This document shows, in pieces, positions 1-5,391 of a stretch of DNA of 5,869 nucleotides. This stretch comes from an uncultured Lentisphaeria bacterium (GTDB taxonomy: Bacteria > Verrucomicrobiota > Lentisphaeria > Victivallales > Victivallaceae), in NCBI GenBank assembly GCA_903821255.1, contig CAIJKT010000191.1, positions 1 to 5,869 of the forward strand, in the 5' to 3' direction. The translations under genes were made by a program, and so were the position numbers. The notes under the pieces are model-generated. The model was not told the DNA's origin. It saw only the letters and a list, made by a program, of their open reading frames with translations, and ran no database searches. Every line of letters starts with the position of its first letter. The first letter of the stretch is position 1.

Positions 1-189
1 ATTTATCTGCATAAGGCGAATGCCAATGTTAATCATAGCTTGCGTATCACCGTTATTAGCGTCAGCTAGTGTTTGGTCTGTTATGTTAACCTTATTAACA
101 TCCCATATAGAATTTACCGCAAACACCGGCATTGAAAGAGTTATCACGAATAGCCCGACAAAAACCATCAGAACTGAACGCATTTTCAT
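1..189 (-). CDS. Secreted SEL1-type repeat protein, N-terminal part (cut by window edge)
   Basis: The reading frame starts at ATG 189-187 and stays open for 63 codons to the window edge, so the C-terminal part is missing. The first 24 residues form a typical Sec signal peptide: MKMR, then a hydrophobic core, then PVFA with cleavage predicted after Ala24. From about residue 40 the pattern L-A-D-A-N-x-G-D-x-x-A-M-x-x-I-G matches the start of a SEL1/TPR-like helical repeat (A..GD..A...LG). The start is supported by AGGAGA at 203-198, eight bases upstream. It lies 81 bases downstream of the WG/SEL1 gene with no visible terminator between them, so it may be the last visible gene of the same operon. 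SEL1 repeats usually act as protein-protein interaction scaffolds; an exported or periplasmic location is inferred from the signal peptide. No specific function can be given. Confidence 0.8.
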   Translation of the reverse strand, partial: MKMRSVLMVFVGLFVITLSMPVFAVNSIWDVNKVNITDQTLADANNGDTQAMINIGIRLMQIN

Positions 190-197
190 TTAAAAAG

Positions 198-203
198 TCT
201 CCT
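198..203 (-). promoter_or_regulatory. Ribosome binding site deciding the start of the left-edge SEL1 gene
   Basis: AGGAGA on the minus strand lies eight bases before ATG 189-187. It supports this frame over a different, ATG-started frame that overlaps the same stretch and lacks a signal peptide. Confidence 0.65.
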
Positions 204-270
204 CTGCTAAACAAGATCACGTTTAAAATCTCCTGAAAAACCAGCGATCCATACAGGCTGAAAGGAATAT

Positions 271-2598
271 TTAATTTATTTTTTCCATTATTTTTTGTGC
301 ATCCTTCTGTCCCTGGTCCGCTGCTTTGCGAAACCATTTTATCGCTTCTTCTTTATCCTCTTCCACGCCTCTACCTGTCGCATAACAAGCACCGAGATAA
401 TACTGTGCATCCTTCTGTCCTTGTTCCGCAGCTTTGCGAAACCACTTTACAGCTTCGACGTAATTTTGTTTCTCTTTTAAGTTAGGAAACTTCTTATTGG
501 ACACTGACTTGTCATAATTACCGTTATAATAAAGCCCTAACTCATATTGTGCATTCTTCTGTTCTTGTTGCGCAGCTTTGCGAAACCATTTTATCGCTTC
601 GACTTTATCTTGCACAAATCCGCTTAATCCTAATTTATAATTAATTCCAAGCGTCCACAGCGCATCTGCATTACCCTGATCCACGGCTTTACGAAGCCAT
701 TTTTTCCCTTCGACTTCATCTTTCTCCACTCCAAGTCCTTCTGAATAAAAAATCCCGAGACTAAGTTGTGCTTTGGCATGTCCCTGTTCGGCTGCTTTGC
801 AAAAACATTTTACAGCTTCTGCATAATCTTTATCCACACCTTCGCCGTTGGCATAACGTTGTCCAAGCTTAAACTGCTCCTCTGCGTTTTCTACTTCCTG
901 CGTCGCATTGTCTTCTTTTTTTATTTGTGAAGATTCTTGTTTTAATTTGATGTAACCCCATTTACCGTTTTGTTTTATTGCAGCTAAGCCCTGGCTAAAA
1001 TTGAATACATCCTCAAATTGGAAAGGGATGACTACCTTACCGGTTTTGTCAATGAAGCCGTATTTGCCATTCTGACTTACGGGAGCCAAACCTTCACTAA
1101 AGTCACGTGATCCGGACTCAAATTGACAGGGGATAACTACCTTGCCGGTTTTATCAACGAACCCCCATTTACGATTTTGAGTTATCCTGGCCATGCCTTC
1201 TTGAAAAGGGAATGCATACACGAATTGACATGGAATAACAATTTGGCCGGTTTTATCAATGAAGCCGTATTTGCCATTCTGACTTACGGGAGCCAAACCT
1301 TGGCTAAAGCAGGATTCAGCACCGAATTTACATGGGATAGCGATCTTACCAGTTTTATCAATGAAGACGTTTTTGCCATTCTGCCTTACGCTAGCCAAGC
1401 CTTCATGAAAAGGGAATGAATACTCGAATTGACATGGAATAACAATTTGGCCGGTTTTATCAATGAAGCCGTGTTTGCCATTCTGCATTACGTCAGCCAA
1501 GCCCTCGAAAAATGAGGACTGACGCTCGAATTGACATGGAATAACGATTTTCCCGGTTTTATCAATGAAGCCGAATTTGCCATTCTGCATTACGCTAGCT
1601 AGACCTCCACGGAAACGTGTTTTAAACTCACATGGAATAACAAATTTCCCGGTTTTATCAATAAAGCCACAATAAACTCCTGCCATAGCCCAGCATACGC
1701 CTTCAGAAAAACTGTCCGCCATATCAAACTCACATGGAATAACAACTTTACCGGTTTTATCAATAAAACCAGATTTGCAACTTTGCATTACCTGAGCCAA
1801 GCCTTCCTCAAATGAAGCTGCAAAATCATATTGACAAGGAATCACTATTTCCCATCGTATCGGTTCTCCTGCTTGGTCTTTTGCTGCACTTTCAACTGAA
1901 GCATTGCGTTGCCCATCATTGGACTGATCCTCAGTCGTTTTTACTTCCTGTGTCGTATTATCTTCTTTTGACGAGGTTGTCTTGTTGGATGTGGTTGCGT
2001 TATACTGCCAAGTTCCATCCGTGTTAAGAGTCACGTGGCGACCATCATTTGTTGTTGCCTCTATTGGGGGAGTATTTCCATTTTCAGAAGTGTTGCGCTT
2101 ATTGCCTGAATTAATTCGCTCTTGTTCTTTAGTCGCCTTGCCCTCAACATATTTCTCCGTTTTCGGTTGTTGAGGTAAGGTTGACAAAGTCCTGAGATCA
2201 TGCGTTTCATCGCTGGCCGAAGATTCGTTACTTGACATTTGATTGAGCGTTAGTACTGAAACTATGACTGCAAGCATAATAAGGAATGCACAGAATATAT
2301 ATTTCATCCTCATTCCGGAAACGTATTTTAGAAACTTATTTTTCCGGGCAGGATTGTTTTTCTTTTCAACTTTAACATTAGTTTTTTCTTGAAGGATCGC
2401 GGTACTGCCATGTCTGGACTTATCCTGTTCTTCCGAGACTGGAGAACTAACCGTTCCTACATTATGATCGCAGTCTCCTTCTGGTGGCGGAGGGACAATA
2501 AACCTTGTTTGGCATTTATGACATTTCACTTTTTGTCCGGCGAAGGAATTATCTACTTCATAAACTGTTTTGCATCCGGGGCACATAAGACGAATCAT
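271..2598 (-). CDS. Zinc ribbon-membrane anchor-WG repeat-SEL1 repeat protein (775 aa)
   Basis: Domains in order: a zinc ribbon with CPGC (6-9) and CHKC (26-29); a charged linker; one membrane span at about 99-119 preceded by Arg/Lys, predicting the N-terminus inside and the rest in the periplasm; a GRHVTLNTDGTW motif (186-197); nine WG (KWG) repeats at 251-550, about 34 residues each; and five SEL1 repeats from about 572 to 765. The WG consensus is IVIPCQF..., F.EGLA.V.QNGK, GFIDKTGK. The Trp of the WG pair survives only in repeats 7 and 9, and repeats 1-8 each carry Cys in IPC. Both repeat families are generally protein-interaction scaffolds. The start ATG 2598-2596 has GAGGAG at 2613-2608, nine bases upstream. 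The gene follows the S9 peptidase by 49 bases, so cotranscription is likely. The cytosolic ribbon may sense or bind something inside while the repeat region works outside; this is inference. Confidence 0.93.
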   Translation of the reverse strand: MIRLMCPGCKTVYEVDNSFAGQKVKCHKCQTRFIVPPPPEGDCDHNVGTVSSPVSEEQDKSRHGSTAILQEKTNVKVEKKNNPARKNKFLKYVSGMRMKYIFCAFLIMLAVIVSVLTLNQMSSNESSASDETHDLRTLSTLPQQPKTEKYVEGKATKEQERINSGNKRNTSENGNTPPIEATTNDGRHVTLNTDGTWQYNATTSNKTTSSKEDNTTQEVKTTEDQSNDGQRNASVESAAKDQAGEPIRWEIVIPCQYDFAASFEEGLAQVMQSCKSGFIDKTGKVVIPCEFDMADSFSEGVCWAMAGVYCGFIDKTGKFVIPCEFKTRFRGGLASVMQNGKFGFIDKTGKIVIPCQFERQSSFFEGLADVMQNGKHGFIDKTGQIVIPCQFEYSFPFHEGLASVRQNGKNVFIDKTGKIAIPCKFGAESCFSQGLAPVSQNGKYGFIDKTGQIVIPCQFVYAFPFQEGMARITQNRKWGFVDKTGKVVIPCQFESGSRDFSEGLAPVSQNGKYGFIDKTGKVVIPFQFEDVFNFSQGLAAIKQNGKWGYIKLKQESSQIKKEDNATQEVENAEEQFKLGQRYANGEGVDKDYAEAVKCFCKAAEQGHAKAQLSLGIFYSEGLGVEKDEVEGKKWLRKAVDQGNADALWTLGINYKLGLSGFVQDKVEAIKWFRKAAQQEQKNAQYELGLYYNGNYDKSVSNKKFPNLKEKQNYVEAVKWFRKAAEQGQKDAQYYLGACYATGRGVEEDKEEAIKWFRKAADQGQKDAQKIMEKIN
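292..885 (-). repeat. SEL1 repeat array (five units, encoded)
   Basis: Units cover residues 572-608, 609-644, 645-681, 682-729 and 730-765, most with the pattern A....LG..Y..G.GV..D..EA.KWFRKAA.QG. The fourth unit has a longer insertion (about 11 extra residues, 693-708). Three units are strongly similar at DNA level: the plus-strand motif around GCTTTGCGAAACCA recurs near 325, 433 and 578, which suggests duplication or gene conversion between units. Confidence 0.88.
851..919 (-). repeat. 69-bp direct repeat, copy B (after the WG array in the protein)
   Basis: It encodes KEDNATQEV, then AEEQFKLGQRYA, which is the true beginning of SEL1 unit 1. It pairs with copy A at 1901-1969; the WG array lies between the two copies. 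Confidence 0.7.
949..1848 (-). repeat. WG (KWG) repeat array, about 102-bp tandem units
   Basis: Nine consecutive units have lengths of 34, 34, 32, 34, 34, 34, 34, 35 and 29 (partial) residues. The core coding for FIDKTG is nearly invariant in DNA (plus strand GGTTTTATCAATGAAGCC and variants). Units 6 and 8 share GLAPVSQNGKYGFIDKTG, and units 5 and 7 share the pattern KTGQIVIPCQF.Y.FPF.EG, so similarity peaks every second unit (204-207 bp). This points to expansion of the array by two-unit blocks. Confidence 0.88.
1901..1969 (-). repeat. 69-bp direct repeat, copy A (before the WG array in the protein)
   Basis: An ungapped comparison with 851-919 gives 52 of 69 identical bases by hand count. 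It encodes KEDNTTQEV followed by a Glu/Asp-rich stretch and DGQRNA, directly N-terminal to the WG array. It reads as a degenerate copy of the linker plus the start of SEL1 unit 1. Confidence 0.7.
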
Positions 2599-2647
2599 TT
2601 GATTTTACTCCTCAATATTTATCAGTGCTATTGTGATTCTCTAATTA

Positions 2648-4225
2648 TTATTTTTTGGCAATATGTTTATTCAGAAAGTTTAACACCGCACAATAAAGCT
2701 CTGCCTCTGCGTCGGGAGTGCCGAACCCATGCGCTTCTTTTTGATTGCGGTAATATTTCACCACATTGCCCTGTGCAATAAGTGCAGCCGCTATTTTATC
2801 GGACTGTTCCGGCTTAATCAAATCGTCCTTGGTTCCGTGATATATTAATAAGGGAGCACGGATTTTATCTGCAAAATTTATGGGGCTCTGTGATTTTAAT
2901 CTGGATAAGTCGGCTGGATTATTAATGTCGCCGCACATAACCCCATCCATCGGTTGCAATGGCTTCTGTTCATTCTGCACTTCCCGCAGATAGCTGACAA
3001 GATCGGATATGCCGAAAATATCTATTCCGCAAGCATAGAGTTCGGGAGTAAAAGCTAGTCCGGCTAAAGCGCAGTATCCTCCAAATGAGCCACCCATAAT
3101 TGCGATTTCCCCAGGCCGGGCAATACCTTCGCTTATCAGATGCCGAACTCCGTCCGTTATATCGTTCTGTAATGTTCCTGTTCCCCAAGATTTCCAACCT
3201 GCGGTCATATAGTGTTTGCCAAAGCCGCGAGAACCTCGGTAATTCGGCTGAAACACCGCATAACCGGCAGTGACCAATGCTTGAACTCGCGGATCGAACC
3301 ATCGAAACACGCGACTGGCTGGTCCCCCATGAACAAACACTACTACAGGCAGGTGTTTTCCATTACTGCCAGGAGGAATGGTAAGATAGCCATATAGCGT
3401 GTTTCCGTCACGAGATTTATAACTCATCGGCTGAACAGTGGACGTCTCACCGATGGTGATGAGGAATGAGTAGTTACCGGAAGGAAGAAGTTTAAGTTCC
3501 TTGGTATCAAAGTTAAAGTAGTAATACGCAGCCGGTACGGAATCGCTCAAGTACCTGATGATCCATTGCCGACCGTTATCAGAACTGGAATCCCACAGGA
3601 TGTCGCCTGCGGGTAACTTTGCAGTTACAAGTTTGTGCATAACAGCAAATTCGCCGTCAAAAAAGTAATATCTGATCCGGTCGTCAATATAATATATCCC
3701 TTTGAGTCTGGGTTCTGCTTTCCCGACAATGATTATTCCGCCAAGATCAACCTTGTTTTCTGGGTCAGTATGAATTACCCTTTCCGAACCATCAATACAG
3801 TTTATCTCTATCAATCGTGCAAATTCGGCCTGACGGTTGCTTAAAGCATAAAACGACTTGCCGCCGTTTATAAACGCGATTGGAACAAAAATATCTCCAG
3901 GATTGCAGGAATAGATTCTTTTAGGTTTTCCATCCTGGTCAATCAAATCGGCGATGAAAGCTCCTGCATCAGAAACTTTAACCAGTAACCGCGGAACGTT
4001 ATCAATCCATAACACACTACATATTCCCTGCTGGACAAAGCCCCTCATTGCCGCCTGCCTAGGGTTAGCGGCAGTGGTATATAATTCAGGGTGGCCGGAG
4101 GAATTAATAATATAACCGGCATCATCAGCCGCTTTAAACAAATCACTGATTTCCATGCCGTGTAAAACTGAAGTCAATAATAATACAAATACAATCAGGC
4201 CACAGAGGCCTGACCGTATCCGCAT
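2648..4225 (-). CDS. Exported S9-family (prolyl oligopeptidase-like) serine peptidase
   Basis: This is a 525-residue protein counted from ATG 4225-4223. It begins with a signal peptide (MRIR, hydrophobic core, TSVLHG) and no lipobox Cys. The first part (about 40-270) resembles a divergent or shortened beta-propeller. The C-terminal alpha/beta-hydrolase domain carries HGGPASR (about 299-305), NYRGSRGFG (about 328-336), the nucleophile motif GGSFGGY with Ser380, the acid in HGTKDD (Asp467) and the base in EAHGFG (His499). These are the hallmarks of S9 peptidases, mostly acylaminoacyl or dipeptidyl peptidases that cleave short peptides; the exact specificity cannot be read here. The frame is open upstream to 4285, but that start would overlap the previous gene by 43 bases and place 20 non-signal residues before the signal peptide, so the inner ATG is preferred. 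It starts 17 bases after the small zinc-knuckle gene. Its ribosome binding site is weak (AGAGA or AAGG), which suits translational coupling. It is somewhat shorter than many S9 enzymes. Confidence 0.93.
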   Translation of the reverse strand: MRIRSGLCGLIVFVLLLTSVLHGMEISDLFKAADDAGYIINSSGHPELYTTAANPRQAAMRGFVQQGICSVLWIDNVPRLLVKVSDAGAFIADLIDQDGKPKRIYSCNPGDIFVPIAFINGGKSFYALSNRQAEFARLIEINCIDGSERVIHTDPENKVDLGGIIIVGKAEPRLKGIYYIDDRIRYYFFDGEFAVMHKLVTAKLPAGDILWDSSSDNGRQWIIRYLSDSVPAAYYYFNFDTKELKLLPSGNYSFLITIGETSTVQPMSYKSRDGNTLYGYLTIPPGSNGKHLPVVVFVHGGPASRVFRWFDPRVQALVTAGYAVFQPNYRGSRGFGKHYMTAGWKSWGTGTLQNDITDGVRHLISEGIARPGEIAIMGGSFGGYCALAGLAFTPELYACGIDIFGISDLVSYLREVQNEQKPLQPMDGVMCGDINNPADLSRLKSQSPINFADKIRAPLLIYHGTKDDLIKPEQSDKIAAALIAQGNVVKYYRNQKEAHGFGTPDAEAELYCAVLNFLNKHIAKK

Positions 4226-4242
4226 ATATTTCTCTAACCTTA

Positions 4243-4455
4243 TCAATACGAGCCATCCCTGCCGGTGCCTTTGCAAGCAAAACATGCATATCCATTTTTA
4301 TCAAAACCGCTACCCTTGCATTGGAAACATCTTTGTCCAAAGTCCAGACTGCTTTCATTATGTTTACAACGACACACTGATGCGAATTGCCCGAAGTACA
4401 TAAAAGAACCAATAGCAAGAATGGCAATAGCCACCAACATTAAATACTTTTTCAT
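4243..4455 (-). CDS. Small exported or membrane-anchored protein with two DnaJ-type zinc knuckles
   Basis: This is a 70-residue protein. Residues 1-25 are MKKY followed by a hydrophobic segment that could be a signal peptide or an anchor. Cysteines then occur as VCRC (28, 30), CFQCKGSG (43-50) and CFACKGTG (58-65). The two CxxCxGxG motifs are the knuckles of the DnaJ cysteine-rich domain; here there are two instead of four and no J domain, enough for about one zinc site. Two ATGs are adjacent (4458 and 4455). The GAGGAG at 4468-4463 is four bases from the first and seven from the second, so the second is preferred. It ends in TGA 17 bases before the S9 peptidase and is the first gene of the cluster. 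A role binding metal or unfolded peptide outside the cytoplasm is inference; the family is unknown to me. Although short, it is supported by the ribosome binding site, the spacing and the ordered cysteine motifs. Confidence 0.8.
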   Translation of the reverse strand: MKKYLMLVAIAILAIGSFMYFGQFASVCRCKHNESSLDFGQRCFQCKGSGFDKNGYACFACKGTGRDGSY

Positions 4456-4462
4456 CATTATT

Positions 4463-4468
4463 CTCCTC
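4463..4468 (-). promoter_or_regulatory. Ribosome binding site of the zinc-knuckle gene
   Basis: GAGGAG on the minus strand. Spacing is seven bases to ATG 4455 and only four to ATG 4458, which favours the second ATG as the start. Confidence 0.7.
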
Positions 4469-4575
4469 GTTAAGCGAACGGTTTAAAAATCAACATTACT
4501 AAAACTTGCAGGACTTTCTTTTCTGTGTCAATTACCTCCTTCCTTTTTTAAGAAAACTTCCAGAGCTTGCCCAAT

Positions 4576-4647
4576 AAAAAAGCACGCCCCAAATCATGAG
4601 TTCTGAGGCACCGCCAAGCGCCTGTCCACACAATCATCAGGGCGTGC
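4576..4647 (-). terminator. Candidate intrinsic terminator with a long loop
   Basis: The perfect 8-bp arms GCACGCCC (4647-4640) and GGGCGTGC (4589-4582) are followed directly by six T on the minus strand. The 50-base interval can hold an inner 6-bp hairpin (4623-4606). The long interval makes efficiency uncertain, and the 5' arm is also claimed by the competing hairpin. Confidence 0.4.
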
Positions 4648-4703
4648 AAAAAGCACAGCCCCGTTTTCGTGTGGACGCTGATAAATTTGGCGGTTTTCAG
4701 AAC
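4582..4703 (-). promoter_or_regulatory. Two-state structured RNA-like element (attenuator- or sRNA-like)
   Basis: On the minus strand a long stepped hairpin can form: GTTCTGA (4703-4697) with TCAGAAC (4606-4600), ACCGCCAA (4694-4687) with TTGGCGGT (4617-4610), GTCCACAC (4676-4669) with GTGTGGAC (4631-4624), capped by GGGCTGTGC (4661-4653) with GCACGCCC (4647-4640) around a U5 loop with one bulge. That makes 31 paired bases separated by internal loops. A second GGGCGTGC at 4589-4582, followed by U6, pairs perfectly with the same GCACGCCC. In that alternative fold the stretch between can make its own hairpin, AGGCGC (4623-4618) with GTGCCT (4611-4606). The folds exclude each other. I match it to no known riboswitch, T-box, 6S, SRP or attC consensus. 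It lies about 125 bases upstream of the zinc-knuckle gene. It could be a leader attenuator, a stand-alone RNA, or a dispersed palindromic element. Confidence 0.6.
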
Positions 4704-4806
4704 CCGATAACGGTAAAAATATTTAATTGTAAAACAAATCAGTTCTTAAAGGCTGTATCTCTCCCTTTTTAGTTAATGGCGCAAATGCATGAAACTCCTG
4801 ATATTT

Positions 4807-4834
4807 AAAATAATGTGCAGAAATGAACTGTCAA
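4807..4834 (-). promoter_or_regulatory. Candidate sigma70-like promoter for the leader and operon
   Basis: On the minus strand there is a perfect TTGACA at 4834-4829, a 16-base spacer, and TATTTT at 4812-4807 (4 of 6 to TATAAT) in an AT-rich stretch. Transcription would start near 4800 and run through the structured element into the zinc-knuckle gene. The match is by eye only. Confidence 0.35.
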
Positions 4835-4917
4835 ATGAAAAATCATCCATGACGCATTTATTAGCGGCAATGCTTTTTCTCCAGGCACATAGAATTACTG
4901 ACACAGCCATTCTATAT

Positions 4918-5247
4918 TTAGCAATTCAAATCAAGCATGGCAATTACAGCTTTTTTGTCGGTTAAATACCCATCATGTCTACTACTGGTATCAACAACTT
5001 CAACTTGCAGTTTCTTTTCAAGATTCTTCTCTCTCAGTCGTTCTATCCGGGTGCCATATATCCTGTTTAGTCCATTTTTTGTTAAAACTTCCTGACGAAT
5101 ATCAATAAGGGAAATATGGTTTTTTGCCGGAACATATATCTCGACAATTAACTGGGTTCCGCCATATTCATGTATTGCATATGTGCCGCAACCACCATGA
5201 GCAAGCGGATGTTCTCTTTCAAATTTTGCCGCCTCTGGTCCGTTCAA
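4918..5247 (-). CDS. Hypothetical ORF without ATG, probably a 3' gene remnant
   Basis: The frame is open from just after a TGA at 5256-5254 to the TAA at 4920-4918. The only usable start near its beginning is TTG 5247-5245, giving 109 residues, and no good ribosome binding site precedes it. The product is soluble and mixed alpha/beta in character, with a Gly-rich stretch HGGCGTYAIHEYGGTQ near residues 17-32 and a charged middle (GTRIERLREKNLEKK). I do not recognise the family and it shows no acetyltransferase motifs. It overlaps the end of the GNAT remnant in another frame, so it may be the 3' part of a different gene joined there, or a gene whose 5' end decayed. The same frame is also open upstream from an ATG at 5322 apart from that single TGA, a second possible reading. 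Expression as drawn is doubtful. Confidence 0.35.
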   Translation of the reverse strand: MNGPEAAKFEREHPLAHGGCGTYAIHEYGGTQLIVEIYVPAKNHISLIDIRQEVLTKNGLNRIYGTRIERLREKNLEKKLQVEVVDTSSRHDGYLTDKKAVIAMLDLNC

Positions 5248-5383
5248 GGCTTTTCAATAACTGTGCTCTATCCAGCGGATACTGGTATTGATGTCCTGCT
5301 CATTGCTGGAGAAACCGCGCATCCTGAATCCTGCCGATAAGGCGGGGAATATCCGCTTCTTCAAATTTTCGCAACTTACTCAT
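5219..5383 (-). pseudogene. GNAT acetyltransferase N-terminal remnant with Trp-to-stop (TGA) change
   Basis: ATG 5383-5381 opens MSKLRKFEEADIPRLIGR, then IQDARFLQQ, then TGA at 5302-5300, then AGHQYQYPLDRAQLL in the same frame. This is the usual start of GNAT acetyltransferases (LR.F...D...L...I.DARFL.QWAG..Y.YPL....L), and the stop sits exactly at the Trp of QWAG, so a single TGG to TGA change explains it. GNAT enzymes move an acetyl group from acetyl-CoA to an amine. The catalytic core with the acetyl-CoA-binding R/Q-x-x-G-x-G/A loop is absent: the frame closes at TGA 5221-5219 and nothing downstream resembles the rest of the family. The gene began eight bases after the stop of the preceding broken gene, with a G-rich ribosome binding site inside that gene's end, so the two once formed an operon. 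Confidence 0.75.
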
Positions 5384-5391
5384 GCTGCCTA

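Larger units (their letters stand above)
4459..4917. other. Non-coding region between the decayed genes and the operon
   Basis: No convincing reading frame lies in these 459 bases on either strand. Read on the minus strand it holds, in order: an AT-rich inverted repeat ATAGAAT/ATTCTAT (4915-4889) just after the upstream stop codon and without a U tract; a candidate promoter (4834-4807); the structured element (4703-4582) with its U6 tract (4581-4576); an AAGGAGG followed by TTGACA (4541-4526) with no gene attached; and the GAGGAG of the zinc-knuckle gene. The layout suits a long 5' leader or a separate small RNA gene. Confidence 0.6.

Noticed and set aside
95..337. Minus-strand frame of 80 codons across the gap between the two SEL1 genes
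   Set aside because: It is out of frame with the signal-peptide reading that has a good ribosome binding site, and shows no domain.
1123..1419. Plus-strand ORF of 98 codons with internally repeated sequence
   Set aside because: It is the antisense shadow of the WG array; its own repetition comes from the 102-bp units on the minus strand.
949..1848. CRISPR array
   Set aside because: The repeated units are about 102 bp, stay in one open reading frame and encode a WG repeat protein.
2389..2781. Plus-strand ORF of 130 codons spanning the peptidase stop and the WG/SEL1 gene start
   Set aside because: It covers the zinc ribbon, the ribosome binding site and the end of the peptidase, all clearly used on the minus strand, and has no recognisable domain.
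4226..4285. Upstream extension of the S9 peptidase to ATG 4285
   Set aside because: It would place 20 residues before a clean signal peptide and overlap the zinc-knuckle gene by 43 bases.
4499..4541. AAGGAGG followed by a TTG-started 10-codon frame, and TTGACA as a promoter
   Set aside because: Spacing to TTG is only three bases, no peptide of note results, and no fair -10 lies 16-18 bases after TTGACA.
4600..4703. Integron attC site
   Set aside because: The outer arms are GTTCTGA/TCAGAAC rather than RYYYAAC/GTTRRRY, and no cassette or integrase is visible.
4889..4915. ATAGAAT/ATTCTAT hairpin as a terminator of the upstream ORF
   Set aside because: The stem is AT-only apart from one G-C pair, the loop is 13 bases, and no U tract follows on the minus strand.
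5254..5376. Minus-strand frame upstream of the orphan ORF, including ATG 5322, as part of that gene
   Set aside because: It needs readthrough of TGA 5256-5254 and competes with the GNAT reading of the same bases, which has far better motif support; kept only as an alternative.
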